DNA from: Pseudomonadota bacterium
GTDB lineage: Bacteria; Desulfobacterota; Desulfobulbia; Desulfobulbales; Desulfocapsaceae
NCBI GenBank assembly: GCA_023412495.1
Contig: JAEYNP010000016.1
Span: forward strand, 124,001-188,000
Direction: 5' to 3'
DNA: 64,000 bases
Numbering within the stretch: the stretch's first letter is position 1; the number at the start of each line of letters is the position of its first letter. The position numbers and the translations under genes are program-made. Under the pieces are notes generated by a model. That model was given only the letters and a program-made list of their open reading frames with translations. It had not been told where the DNA came from and did no database searches. Shown piece by piece: positions 40,515 through 49,670 of the stretch.

Positions 40515-42986
40515 TCAGGATGCTTTTGGCGCTTTATGGCAGGCAAGAACGAGTCTGATCTCGTTGTAGGAGCAGGCATCGCCGAGCGTTTCCTTGATCT
40601 CGCCGTAGCGTTTATCCTGCAGCGGCAGGATGAGGGGTTCGAGGGTTTCGCGACGTTCCGGGGAGAGGAGGTGGTCGATGGTCACTTCTCCGCGTTCCGC
40701 GCACTCGACCAGATGACTTTCGACAGTGGAAGGGGCGAGTCCGCGGCGTTCGGCTATCTGGGTGATAACGAGCCCCTGATTGAGGAGTTCCAGGCTGAGG
40801 AGGCGGGTGGGGATTTTCGGACCTTTCTCTTGAGGTTGTGCTGGCTCTTCCGGGTCTTTGGAGGCTTCGGTCGGGGTGGGAAGGACGACCTCTTTGATAT
40901 CGTTTTTCACGCGGTATTCCGAAACGAGCGAAACCAACTCCTCACCGTACTTCTTCGCGAGCTTTTTGCCGATGCCCTTGATTTTGATCAGCGACTCCAG
41001 GGTGTCGGGCAGGTTGACGGCGACCTGGACGAGGGTCTTCTGGTGCAGGACCTGGAAGTGGGCGACGTTTTCTTCCTTCGCCTTCCCGGCTCGCCACTCC
41101 TTCAGGGCCTGGAAAAGCTCGGAGTGGCCGACGTCGGCCTCGGTATAGGTGGCAGGCTGTTTTTCTTTTCGGGATTTGACCTCGATGCCGGCGCCGGCGA
41201 TGGCCTTCAGGTAGTCGGAGGTGGAGAAGCCCGATTCGCAGGATTGGACGGCGGAAAACTTCACCGCCGTCTCTTCCTGGAGCCGCTTGCAGAGGTCTTT
41301 CACCTTCTTGCGGATCTCCTTGTTGTCGGTCTCGACCTGCAGGAGCGAAGCCGCCTCGCCCAGCCCCGCGGCAAACTTCTCCTGAAAGTAGGCGGAGGCC
41401 TTCCGCAGTCGTTCGAGGATCGCCGCATCTGATGCCGGCGGGACGCCCTCGGCAAACATCCCGGCAAGCTGCCTCTTGAAGTTTACCCCGACGTTGCAGA
41501 TCTCGTTCACGGTCTTCATCTGCAATTCCCGCAGGTTCCCGGCTCCCGTCACCCGCACCGAACCGGCGTTGCGCTCGACGATCATGACCAGCCGGGCAAG
41601 CAGGCCCTGCAGCCGCTGGAAGTCGAAGCAGTCCAGGAGAAGCTGCTGCTGGTAGCGGATCTTCGCCGTCTCAAGCATTTCCCGGGTCGGCAGATTCGCT
41701 CCGGCCTCCTCGCCGAAACGGCGCACGGTGGGGTCGGTCTTCACCGCCTTCGGGGAAAGCGGCGAGCTGAGGACCAACCCTTCCAGGGTCCGGCAGCGGG
41801 AGAGCGCCACGTAGACCTGACCGTGGGCAAAGGCCGCCTGGGCGTCAATGACGGCCCGATCAAAGGTGAGGCCCTGGCTCTTGTGGATGGTGATGGCCCA
41901 GGCCAGCTTCAGCGGGTACTGGACGAAGGCGCCGATCTTATTCTCGGTTATTTCGAGCGTCTCCTCGTTGAGCGAATATTCGATATTCTCCCAGGTCGCA
42001 GGCTCGACCACGATCTCCTCCTCGTCGCCCTCGCACATAATCCAGATCAGGTCGTCCCGGATGCGGGTGATCTTGCCGATCTTGCCGTTGAAGAAGCGTT
42101 TGTCGGGGGAGGGGTCGTTTTTCATGAACATCACTTGGGCGCCGGTCTTCAGCTCCAGGGTCGAGGCGGTGGGGAAGGCATGCTCGGGGAAGTCGCCCTC
42201 GATTTCGGCGTTGAAACGGTGGGTTTTTCCCACCAGTTTTGCGAGCCTTGCCTGGTTTATGGCGTCCGCACGGCTGTTATGGGTGCAGAGGGTGATATAG
42301 CCGAGGTTCCCGTCGTCGGTGAACCCTTCGATATGACGTTTGTTCAGCTCGGCCAGGCTCGCGGGGTCGAGCCGGTTGTCGCGGACCCGGTTGAGCAGGT
42401 CGATGAAATGTCCGTCCGCCTGGCGGTAGATGTGCTGCAGCTCTATTGCGATCAGCTCGGTCTTTCTGAGGCTCTGGCTGCTGAAGAAATAGGGGGAGTC
42501 GTAGTGGGGGGCAAGCAGGCGCCAGTCGGCGTCCTTTACCACCGGCGGCAGCTGGTGCAGGTCGCCGATCAAGAGCAGCTGGACGCCGCCGAAGGGCAGC
42601 TGGCTGCGGCGCAGGCGGCGGAGCACACTGTCGACGCCGTCCAGGAGGTCGGCCCGGACCATGCTGATCTCGTCGATCACCAGGAGGTCGAGGCTCTTGA
42701 TGAGATTCACCTTCTCGCGGCTGAACTTATGGCGCTCCTCCCCCTCGCCGCCCGGTACGAAAAGGCCGAAGGGCATCTGGAACAGGGAGTGCAGCGTCAC
42801 CCCGCCGGCATTGATCGCCGCTACGCCCGTGGGCGCGGTGACCACCATCCGCTTCGGACTCTCTATTCTCAGATTGTGGAGGAAGGTGGTCTTACCGGAG
42901 CCGGCCTTGCCGGTCAGGAATATATTGCAGCCGGTGTCGCGGACATACTCCTCGGCGAGCGCAAGCAGCGGGTTGGGTGTTGTCAT
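40515..42986 (-). CDS. Pif1-like superfamily 1B helicase with HRDC and C-terminal HTH
   Basis: 823 aa. The N-terminal helicase has Walker A LTGKAGSGKTTFL, TAPTGVAAINAGG, Walker B LLVIDEISMVRADLLD, GDLHQLPPV and the late SF1 motif TIHKSQGLTFDRAVIDA with YVALSRC. A middle region (about 440-600) is unassigned. An HRDC-like domain follows near 610-700 (FQALKEWRAGKAKEENV, IKGIGKKLAKKYGEEL), then a C-terminal helix-turn-helix (about 735-823, GLVITQIAERRGLAPSTVES). It probably unwinds structured DNA. It is 10 nt downstream of the next gene. Confidence 0.9.
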   Translation of the reverse strand: MTTPNPLLALAEEYVRDTGCNIFLTGKAGSGKTTFLHNLRIESPKRMVVTAPTGVAAINAGGVTLHSLFQMPFGLFVPGGEGEERHKFSREKVNLIKSLDLLVIDEISMVRADLLDGVDSVLRRLRRSQLPFGGVQLLLIGDLHQLPPVVKDADWRLLAPHYDSPYFFSSQSLRKTELIAIELQHIYRQADGHFIDLLNRVRDNRLDPASLAELNKRHIEGFTDDGNLGYITLCTHNSRADAINQARLAKLVGKTHRFNAEIEGDFPEHAFPTASTLELKTGAQVMFMKNDPSPDKRFFNGKIGKITRIRDDLIWIMCEGDEEEIVVEPATWENIEYSLNEETLEITENKIGAFVQYPLKLAWAITIHKSQGLTFDRAVIDAQAAFAHGQVYVALSRCRTLEGLVLSSPLSPKAVKTDPTVRRFGEEAGANLPTREMLETAKIRYQQQLLLDCFDFQRLQGLLARLVMIVERNAGSVRVTGAGNLRELQMKTVNEICNVGVNFKRQLAGMFAEGVPPASDAAILERLRKASAYFQEKFAAGLGEAASLLQVETDNKEIRKKVKDLCKRLQEETAVKFSAVQSCESGFSTSDYLKAIAGAGIEVKSRKEKQPATYTEADVGHSELFQALKEWRAGKAKEENVAHFQVLHQKTLVQVAVNLPDTLESLIKIKGIGKKLAKKYGEELVSLVSEYRVKNDIKEVVLPTPTEASKDPEEPAQPQEKGPKIPTRLLSLELLNQGLVITQIAERRGLAPSTVESHLVECAERGEVTIDHLLSPERRETLEPLILPLQDKRYGEIKETLGDACSYNEIRLVLACHKAPKAS

Positions 42987-42996
42987 CGGTTTCCCC

Positions 42997-44400
42997 TTAC
43001 GAATAGATGTCCTCCAGCACCATGTTGATCAGGCTGATCTCTTCCTTGCCGAAACGGTCGGGGTCGAAATCTTCGCCCAGCCAGTCTCTGTGTTCGCGAT
43101 ATTCCGCGCTGTCCGGATCGGCCAGGATTTCAAGAAGATGATGATAGCCATGAATGCCGCCGATATCCTCCGGCGGGCAGGCGCGCCTGCCGGCGACGAG
43201 GACCGGAAATGGCTTGCCCTGGCCCGGCTCGTGCACCTTTTCCACCGTTATCCGATGCAGCCAGTCGTCGCCGAAATCATAGATATACTGGAACCCGCCG
43301 CGGGTCTTTGCGTCCAGGGCCTGCAGGGTGAACTTCGCCTCGTTCTTTGGTTTCTTCGGGAGCAGGAGATCGTCCTCATCGGGCAGGCTGTACATGGTGC
43401 GGTCGATCAGGAACTGGTGGAGGTGGCTGTCGGTCCAGCCCATGCACAGTTGGATGACCTTGTGCAGCTGGGAGAGGTTGAGGTCGCCCGGAACGAGGAT
43501 GCGCCGCCAGATGGGCGGCCTGGCCCCCTCCAGGGTAACCTTGAGCTGATAGGTGGGGACCTTCTGCCTGGCCTTTTTCTTGTGCTGGGGAAAATCGACC
43601 TTGATGACATTTGATTTTTTTATGTCGGCTTTTTTTTTGTCGGCGCCGGACTCGCAGCAGGAGTTGGGCTGCCCTGCGCTGCCGCAGCCGCCGCACGAGG
43701 AGGGATCCGGCCGCCGCGCCGCCGGTTTGAGCAGCGAAAGCTGCACGGGTTTATCGCCGCCCCGTCTCTTTTTTTCGATGGTACGGGCATGATCCTGCAG
43801 GGTCCGGATCGCCAGCGGCAGGGTGGCGAGCAGGAAAATCTGGACCTGCATGTCCCGATCCATGGATTCGGCACCCAAACCGGGCAAAGTCTCCTGCAGA
43901 AATTCGTCCGGCAGCCGTTCGAAGAAATCCATGACCTGATCCGGCTCGACCAGTCCCTCGATGATCATCAGGCTGAAATAAAGTTCTTCCTTTCTGGTCT
44001 TGTTCAGTCTGGGGAAAAATTCCGGCTCCCACAGCGGCGCACGCAGGGTCAGGGCCTCGTCGAGGCCGGAGACCCACTCGTAGACGGTGATGAGCCTATC
44101 CTCCCCGAGACTGCCGATGTCAATCGGGAACTCTAGTTTTCTGGCGCGGAAGGATTCGACCTGGCGGCTGTAAATGCGGGCGAGGCAGTCGGAAACTTCC
44201 GCCGCCTGCTTTGCCGATCGAAAAGCCGGTTCCTTACCGCCGAAGATGCAGGGTAGCCATTCCTCGAAGGGGACGGCCTCGGGGGTCATTGCCAGGCCGA
44301 AGAGAAAACCGAGCAGCTCGTCGTAGGTGAAGGTCTCTTCGGGATTTTTTGCCAAGGCAAGGAACTCTTTGAGTAATTTTTCTTCTTCGGCGGGCAGCAT
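42997..44400 (-). CDS. UPF0149 (YecA-like) / pRiA4b ORF-3-like fusion protein
   Basis: 467 aa from ATG 44400 (MLPAEEEKLLKEFLALA); ATG 44460 is possible. Residues 1-190 resemble UPF0149/YecA (LLGFLFGLAMTPEAVPFEEW). A Cys cluster follows (SSCGGCGSAGQPNSCC, about 245-260) with a Lys-rich linker. Residues 285-467 match the plasmid pRiA4b ORF-3 domain (YQLKVTLEGARPPIWRRILV, SHLHQFLID, YDFGDDWLHRITVE). Function unknown. It is the first gene of a two-gene unit with the Pif1-like helicase. Confidence 0.8.
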   Translation of the reverse strand: MLPAEEEKLLKEFLALAKNPEETFTYDELLGFLFGLAMTPEAVPFEEWLPCIFGGKEPAFRSAKQAAEVSDCLARIYSRQVESFRARKLEFPIDIGSLGEDRLITVYEWVSGLDEALTLRAPLWEPEFFPRLNKTRKEELYFSLMIIEGLVEPDQVMDFFERLPDEFLQETLPGLGAESMDRDMQVQIFLLATLPLAIRTLQDHARTIEKKRRGGDKPVQLSLLKPAARRPDPSSCGGCGSAGQPNSCCESGADKKKADIKKSNVIKVDFPQHKKKARQKVPTYQLKVTLEGARPPIWRRILVPGDLNLSQLHKVIQLCMGWTDSHLHQFLIDRTMYSLPDEDDLLLPKKPKNEAKFTLQALDAKTRGGFQYIYDFGDDWLHRITVEKVHEPGQGKPFPVLVAGRRACPPEDIGGIHGYHHLLEILADPDSAEYREHRDWLGEDFDPDRFGKEEISLINMVLEDIYS

Positions 44401-44782
44401 GGAAAGGTCGATCCTGTTTCTGGGTTCGTGGGTTCGGGATGGGACGTCGATCCCTACCATTAGCGAAAAAGGGGGTGAAAGGAAAGGAAAAACTGGTTCA
44501 GGGAGAAATCCTGCGTCTTCTCTCCGTTGTCCGGTTTGTGCGGGATGTTTGCTATTGTCAGGAAACTGAATTATGTCATAATGCGGGCTGAAGCAACCCA
44601 AGGGTTGTTATTCCCTCCCACAGCAGAGGGGACTCTTTTCAGTACCCCCTTGAGGGGTAGTACTTTCACAAAATCATTCTCAAAGAAACAGTAAATGAAT
44701 TTCTAAGGTACTAAAGGGTGAAGGTCGGCACAGGGTGCCGCCACAGGGAGGAAACGTTCCTGTGATCCGTGATGGGGGAGCC
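44401..44782. other. Divergent intergenic region with repeat and leader hairpins
   Basis: Contains repeat copy 5. Two hairpins just upstream of the phosphoesterase gene are CGGCAC (44726-44731) with GTGCCG (44735-44740), and CACAGG (44742-44747) with CCTGTG (44759-44764). No gene is seen. Confidence 0.5.
44579..44672 (-). repeat. Dispersed palindromic repeat, copy 5 (longest)
   Basis: Reverse orientation: TAATGCGGGCTGAAGCAACC, CTCCCACAGCAGAGGGGAC, then CAGTACCCCCTTGAGGGGTA and GTACTTTCACAAAATC. It combines blocks found separately in the copies at 53.3 and 54.4 kb. Confidence 0.7.
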
Positions 44783-45517
44783 ATGAGAATTGCCGTCTTT
44801 TCCGATGTCCATGCCAACCTGGAGGCGCTCGAAGCGGTTCTCAACCACGCCGCCCGGCGCCGGACAGACCGGTACATCTGCCTCGGCGACGTGGTCGGTT
44901 ACGGTGCCAATCCCAACGAATGCATCAAGATGCTGCAGGCCCTCCCCGACTGCCCCTGCCTGCTCGGCAACCACGACGCGGCGGTGCTCGGCATCCCCAT
45001 CAACATGAAGGCCGAGGCCCGAAAGGCGATTAATTGGACGCGAAAGGTGATCACCCCCGCCTCCATGTGGTTTCTCCGCGAGATGGAGGACCTGATCACC
45101 TGGGGGGACATCTCCTTCTGCCACTCCAACCCCTATCGGCCACGCAACTGGTATTATGTGACTGAAAAGACGTATATCTCCAGCTCGTTTGCCCGTTCCA
45201 AAGCCAAGATCCTCTTCGTCGGCCACACCCACGTGCCGATCGCGATCACCCGCAAAAACTTCTTCTGCATCTATATCCGCTCCCCCCAGCACCGGATGGT
45301 GGTGCCGGCGGCCGAACTCAACCGCCAGATCTTCAACTGCGGCAGCGTCGGCCAGCCGCGGGACGGCGACCCCCGGGCCTCCTATCTCATCTATGACGAT
45401 CGGGAAAAGGAGATCGAGTTCTACCGGGTCACCTATGACCGGCTGCAAGCGGCGAAGAAAATCCTGGCGGCGGGACTGCCGAAGGTTTTTGCCCAGCGGT
45501 TGATGGAAGGATTGTAG
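44783..45517 (+). CDS. Calcineurin-like metallophosphoesterase (YfcE/MJ0936-like)
   Basis: 244 aa from ATG 44783, preceded by GGGGGAG. Metal-binding motifs are in order: FSDVHANLEAL (DxH), CLGDVVGYGANPNEC (GDxxG), LLGNHDAAVLG (GNH), CHSNPYR and VGHTHVPI (GHxH). The DGDPRASYLIYDD C-terminal region is typical of the family. The substrate is unknown; relatives hydrolyse phosphodiesters. Confidence 0.9.
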   Translation: MRIAVFSDVHANLEALEAVLNHAARRRTDRYICLGDVVGYGANPNECIKMLQALPDCPCLLGNHDAAVLGIPINMKAEARKAINWTRKVITPASMWFLREMEDLITWGDISFCHSNPYRPRNWYYVTEKTYISSSFARSKAKILFVGHTHVPIAITRKNFFCIYIRSPQHRMVVPAAELNRQIFNCGSVGQPRDGDPRASYLIYDDREKEIEFYRVTYDRLQAAKKILAAGLPKVFAQRLMEGL

Positions 45518-45827
45518 TTCTCGGGAAGACTTCGGACACCAATCCCTTGCATTTACCAGCATCCGAAAAAGAAGCCTCAAGGGCCGCGGTAGGCTCTGTC
45601 AAGAATAAAGATTTGACCCCTCTCCAGGGCTGTACAATGCGGTTATTGTTTGTGGCGAACGATCAAGACCCCCCTCTCCCACGGTGGGGGAGGGGGGGTG
45701 ATATGGAAGCAAGAGAATCCCGGCATGATATGCATCTCAAGGCAACGGCTGATGCCGGCTTCCTAGTTCCTGGAGAGATCGCGGCCCATCGGATGAAGGA
45801 TGAAGCTATCCGGCTGATTGTTGCTTT
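45518..45827. other. Intergenic region with G/C hairpin
   Basis: 310 bp. A long C-run/G-run inverted repeat (cccccctctcccac with gtgggggagggggg, about 45669-45700) resembles the CCCCTC/GAGGGG part of the dispersed repeats. The plus-strand open frame over 45547-45834 shows no domain or ribosome-binding site. Confidence 0.45.
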
Positions 45828-46655
45828 TCAGTAGCTCTGTACTCCGAGTTTACCACCTTTTCCTAGGCCTCCCTGGATGTTCTGGGCCTGGTAATTGCGC
45901 AGGGAGCGAACCATTTGGTTATAGGAGTCGACGAATGCTGCCGTAATCACCTTACCTTCAGGCGTATTGGTAAAACCGCCACCAACGCCGGCGCCTAGTC
46001 CGCCGAAAGCGCCACCGAAAAGGCTGAAATCGAAATTCTTGGCGCTGCCAACTGAGGCGGAAACCTGTACTCCCGAGCGGTTGTCTACGAGCAGTAAAGT
46101 GGTCGCCGCTTCGTTGGCTTTGAGCCCACCGGCTATTGCACCGACTGCGAGACCGCCGATGCCGGGGAGAAGCCCACCCACTGCTCCACCCATCCCGCTT
46201 GTTCCCTTCTCAGAAAATTGAATGCTGGGATCGAGTGTATAGTCCGCGGCAACCATCTGCCCTTTGCCAAAATTGCTTCCCTGTCGCATTTCGCCACTTT
46301 TTTGCAGGTCTCTTTCCTGCATCATGTTGTGCATGCTGCGGCCACGCTCGATCACAACAAAGCAATTGGATTGTTGGATCATCAGCCGTAAAACGGGGAT
46401 AGTGCTTCCCAGTTTCGGATAGTGGCTGTGATAGTAGCGCCACCACTCTGCGTTGGTATCTTCGTAGACAGTAAGCGTTCCCAGCGGTTCGTTGCAATGC
46501 TCCAGCTGACTGTTTGCATTTTGAGAGGTTGCCCCTCCAGCGGCACCGGTCACCGTTTGGCCAGAAACTCCTCCGAGTTGTGGAGTTGTGCCCGCGCAGT
46601 TCGCCAGCATCAGGACGGTGGTGCCAACAACAATTGTGTAGATAGCCTTTTTCAT
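45828..46655 (-). CDS. CsgG/HfaB family outer-membrane lipoprotein
   Basis: 275 aa with lipobox LANC (C20) and AAGGATAT before the ATG. The region VLRLMIQQSNCFVVIERGRS, the AADYTLDPSIQF strand and the Gly-rich membrane-like stretch (about 155-185) fit CsgG/HfaB proteins, which form or support outer-membrane export channels (curli, holdfast). No curli subunit gene is adjacent, so the cargo is unknown. Confidence 0.75.
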   Translation of the reverse strand: MKKAIYTIVVGTTVLMLANCAGTTPQLGGVSGQTVTGAAGGATSQNANSQLEHCNEPLGTLTVYEDTNAEWWRYYHSHYPKLGSTIPVLRLMIQQSNCFVVIERGRSMHNMMQERDLQKSGEMRQGSNFGKGQMVAADYTLDPSIQFSEKGTSGMGGAVGGLLPGIGGLAVGAIAGGLKANEAATTLLLVDNRSGVQVSASVGSAKNFDFSLFGGAFGGLGAGVGGGFTNTPEGKVITAAFVDSYNQMVRSLRNYQAQNIQGGLGKGGKLGVQSY

Positions 46656-46795
46656 GATTATATCCTTGTATTGAGTAATCAGAGTGATTTTTGAGATAGC
46701 GAATTGGTCGGCTTTATTTTCTGCGATACATCAACGTATGTGCAGGCAATGAAATCGTTTCTGGCGAGTGTGCCTTGGAAGCCGCTGAATCGGAA

Positions 46796-47131
46796 TTAGC
46801 TGTTGATTGGATACCATATTTCCTTCGATTTTCTACAGGCGGTACCTTTTACCTCACGCCCGGCTTCAGATTCGGAATAATCAATCAAAAGAAAATCACG
46901 ACAAGATCTTCCTTCGGTTTCTTTTGTAAGCAAGGCTGAAACCTCAAGCAAAACTTTTCCATTAAGCAGGTACTGTGCCGGATGATGAGATTTCTCGTAT
47001 TCAAGGGTCTTACCCAGGAGATTTGCGAAAATTACCGCTCGCTCCTGAGCGTCGGGTAAGCGTTCTTCGGCCTTGGCGTTCATTGTATGTAAGCAGAAAA
47101 GGACGGTAATTGTAAGTATAAGACTTTTCAT
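46796..47131 (-). CDS. Small exported protein with surface-antigen-like C-terminus
   Basis: 111 aa; AGGAGGAAG precedes the ATG and a signal peptide covers about 1-21. The C-terminal GRSCRDFLLIDY and VKGTACRKSKEIWYPI resemble the conserved CRxY...GTACR...W pattern of 17-kDa-type surface antigens (RT0821/Lpp0805-like). Likely periplasmic or outer-membrane; role unknown. Confidence 0.6.
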   Translation of the reverse strand: MKSLILTITVLFCLHTMNAKAEERLPDAQERAVIFANLLGKTLEYEKSHHPAQYLLNGKVLLEVSALLTKETEGRSCRDFLLIDYSESEAGREVKGTACRKSKEIWYPINS

Positions 47132-47429
47132 TAGTGCTTCCTCCTGAGGCGATTATTTTCCTTCCAATCCAGTTTCGTCCGATCCGTACTAAACACTACC
47201 GCGTTCCGAGTGGCTTGCTCAGCTAGTTTACCGTGATACCTTTTCAACGAGGAGTGTAGCTAGCAATCTTTTATTAGAACATAATCCTAATTTATTATTA
47301 AACTTACGTCCAATAAAATAATGGTTGAACTAAACCGCTAACGCTAAAAGCCCTCCCGCCATCCCTTCCCTGACCAGCCGATAAAACTACGGTATACTGC
47401 CCCTGGATTTCAGGGTCTTCCGGATTGAG
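47132..47429. other. AT-rich non-coding region
   Basis: About 300 bp with lower GC than its surroundings and no gene. It precedes the transposase remnant. Confidence 0.4.
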
Positions 47430-47830
47430 CGAAGGAGTGAAAAGTAAATAGAAAAGAATTACTGACCAGAAGATCTTGGCCTTGATGCAGCTTCAACGTT
47501 TCTGGGAGGAAAGAGCATTTGAAGACGCCAAAATTGAATGGTGGCATGGCCGACTACCAGGTACGGAAATGGAACGCCTGGCATCATCACATGGCATTGG
47601 TGATGATGGGATGCTTTTCATGCTCTGCGAGAGAATGCAACAACAGGATACTTATCCACTCTGTCTTGTTCAGATATCGAAGAGCTACTGCCGGAGTTTC
47701 TTTCCCGGCGCGATGTAGACCAGCAGGAAGTTTATCCGACAGTTTGAGCACTGCCACCGGAGGAGATTGTCGGCCATCGAATCCCATTGCGATGCAAGGC
47801 GGCCCCGCTACCGGAGGAGCCTGATTGGCA
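47430..47830 (+). pseudogene. Decayed IS701-like (DDE) transposase C-terminal remnant
   Basis: Pieces of one protein are spread over three frames. The first is FWEERAFEDAKIE; after a shift comes MADYQVRKWNAWHHHMALVM; after another, GMLFMLCERMQQQ, then SDIEELLPEFLSRRDVDQQE, ending at a stop near 47750 with readable residues beyond. The AFxDAK and YQVRxWxxWHHHMAL blocks are typical of IS701-family transposase C-termini. No inverted repeats were located. Confidence 0.6.
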
Positions 47831-48105
47831 GTATAAAGTTGAATTTAAATTAGGTTCGTCCTTTTGGTCATCAAGTGGAATCCAAACTGTTTTAAGGTTG
47901 ATCCAAGGTGATCTCCGACAGAATTGAATATCGCGCTGAATCAGAGAATTATTTAAAATCGTTTCTGGCTAGGTCCCTAAACTAAAAGGATTTTCAAGCT
48001 TTTTTTTGATTCTGAACAATGTATGGCGAAGATGCCCGTTCTCATCATGCTGTCGGCTTTCAGCATGTAAACGAATGGTGCTCGGTGCTGGAAGCTGAAA
48101 GCTGA
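47831..48105. other. Non-coding region after transposase remnant
   Basis: About 275 bp with no gene. A short dyad near 48055-48105 (gctttcagc with gctgaaagc) could serve as a terminator for the minus-strand kinase gene. Confidence 0.35.
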
Positions 48106-49446
48106 TCAATCGGGCAGAATCCGCCCCATCCCAAACTGCGGGAAGCTTGCCCTGAGGTCGTTCTCCAACTCGGTGGCATTGGGATAGCGCCTGCCCAGAT
48201 TCTTCTGCAGGCAGCGCATGATGATCCGGTCGAGCCGTTCGTCGAGACTGGGGTTGATGAGGCGGGGGGCCCGGCTCTCCACCTCCACCTGGATGTCCTC
48301 CGGATAGGCGTCGTTTGCCTGGCTATAGGGCACGGCGTTGGTGGCGAAGATGTAGAGGATGACGCCGAGGGCCCAGACGTCGCTGGCTATGCAGCTTTTC
48401 CCCAGAAACTGCTCCGGCGGCATATAGTTGACGGTGCCGGCGGAACTCCCTTCGGCCGTCTGCCAGGTGAGGTCGCGGGCGATGCCGAAGTCGAGCAGTT
48501 TCAGACGCCCCCTCGGGGTGATGATGACGTTTTCAGGCTTGATGTCCCGGTGGATGATCTTGTGTTTATGGGCGTAGGAGATGACCGAGAGGAGCTGGAG
48601 AAAATAACTCTCCTTGTCGAGCGCCGAAATGCCCTGCTCGAGCAGTTGCTGCAGGGTTGGGCCTTCGGCGTATTCCTGGACGAGGATGAACTTGCCCTGG
48701 TTCTTTATCACCTCGATGAGGTGGACGACATTGGGGTGGTGAACCAGTCGCTTGAGGATGGCGGCAGAGCGGAGGACGCTGATATTGAGGGCCGGCGAGT
48801 GGGGCGTCTTGGCCACGGCGATACGCCCGGTACCGATTTCCTGGACCAGCCACACCGTGCCGAAGCCGCCGACGCCGAGCCGCCGCAGCTGTCGCCAGCG
48901 GTCGGAGATGTTTTCCGGCCGGGTCCGCCTGATCAAGGATTTGGGAGCGAAATAGCTGATCCCTTCCTGGATGTAGTCGACGATCCTGCTCCATCCTTCC
49001 CGCTCCGCCGGGATGTCTTGCTCGCGTTCGGACGGTGGCGGCACACGGTACCGGGGCAGGGCCTGACCCATCTCCAGGAGGATGAGAAAACTGATGGAGA
49101 AGCGGTCCTCGTTCAGCGGCAGCTCGACAAAGTCGTCGGCGCCGGCATCCAGCAGCTTCTTCAGCTCTCGCTTGTTTTCCGGGGGGACGAGGATCAGGAA
49201 GGGCACGGTCTCGCCGACGAAGTCGCGGATCAGCTGGATGACCCGGTCCTGTTTTTCGTGGTCGGGATTGACGTGATAGACGACCAGGTCGATCTTCTTG
49301 GCAGGGTTGTTCTTGACGAAGTTGCGGACGGTGGCGATGGTCAGCGCCGCCGTCTCGATCTCGAAAGAGGAAACCAGCCGGTCCACCAGCGCCGTCTCGG
49401 CGGGTGACAGGCCGAAAGTCAGTATGATTTCGTTTGGCGTGTGCAC
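48106..49446 (-). CDS. Receiver-like domain fused to Ser/Thr protein kinase
   Basis: 446 aa from GTG 49446, preceded by GGGGGGAAT. Residues 1-125 look like a response-regulator receiver, but the phospho-acceptor region is degenerate (LVVYHVNPDHEKQD). A linker leads to a eukaryotic-type kinase (about 185-446): Gly loop RLGVGGFGTVW, VAKTPHS lysine, catalytic HRDIKPENVI, LLDFGIARD, and YMPPEQFLG with SDVWALGVILY. Cytosolic signalling protein; targets unknown. Confidence 0.9.
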   Translation of the reverse strand: MHTPNEIILTFGLSPAETALVDRLVSSFEIETAALTIATVRNFVKNNPAKKIDLVVYHVNPDHEKQDRVIQLIRDFVGETVPFLILVPPENKRELKKLLDAGADDFVELPLNEDRFSISFLILLEMGQALPRYRVPPPSEREQDIPAEREGWSRIVDYIQEGISYFAPKSLIRRTRPENISDRWRQLRRLGVGGFGTVWLVQEIGTGRIAVAKTPHSPALNISVLRSAAILKRLVHHPNVVHLIEVIKNQGKFILVQEYAEGPTLQQLLEQGISALDKESYFLQLLSVISYAHKHKIIHRDIKPENVIITPRGRLKLLDFGIARDLTWQTAEGSSAGTVNYMPPEQFLGKSCIASDVWALGVILYIFATNAVPYSQANDAYPEDIQVEVESRAPRLINPSLDERLDRIIMRCLQKNLGRRYPNATELENDLRASFPQFGMGRILPD

Positions 49447-49670
49447 AGGATTCCCCCCTGGCTGGCTTGCCCTTCGTCTCCCTCCGCGCCTTCCCGGCCG
49501 TAAGTGTGTATCCTGACTCAGCCTATCAGATAAGCCGCTTTCCGGGCAAATGTTTTCTGTCAAGATGGCGGCTGCATTCCCGTGCTTGCCAAAAAGGCGG
49601 AGAACCAATAGTATTTGCCAGCGTCAACGCCGCGAGGATGGTGAAAAGAACACTTCAGCCGGAGATTGTC

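Noticed and set aside
45547..45834. Small plus-strand protein gene
   Set aside because: No ribosome-binding site or recognisable domain, and it runs through a C-run/G-run inverted repeat and into the 3' end of the minus-strand CsgG-like gene.
47476..47718. Intact small genes in the transposase remnant
   Set aside because: The readable pieces belong to one transposase-like protein broken across three frames.
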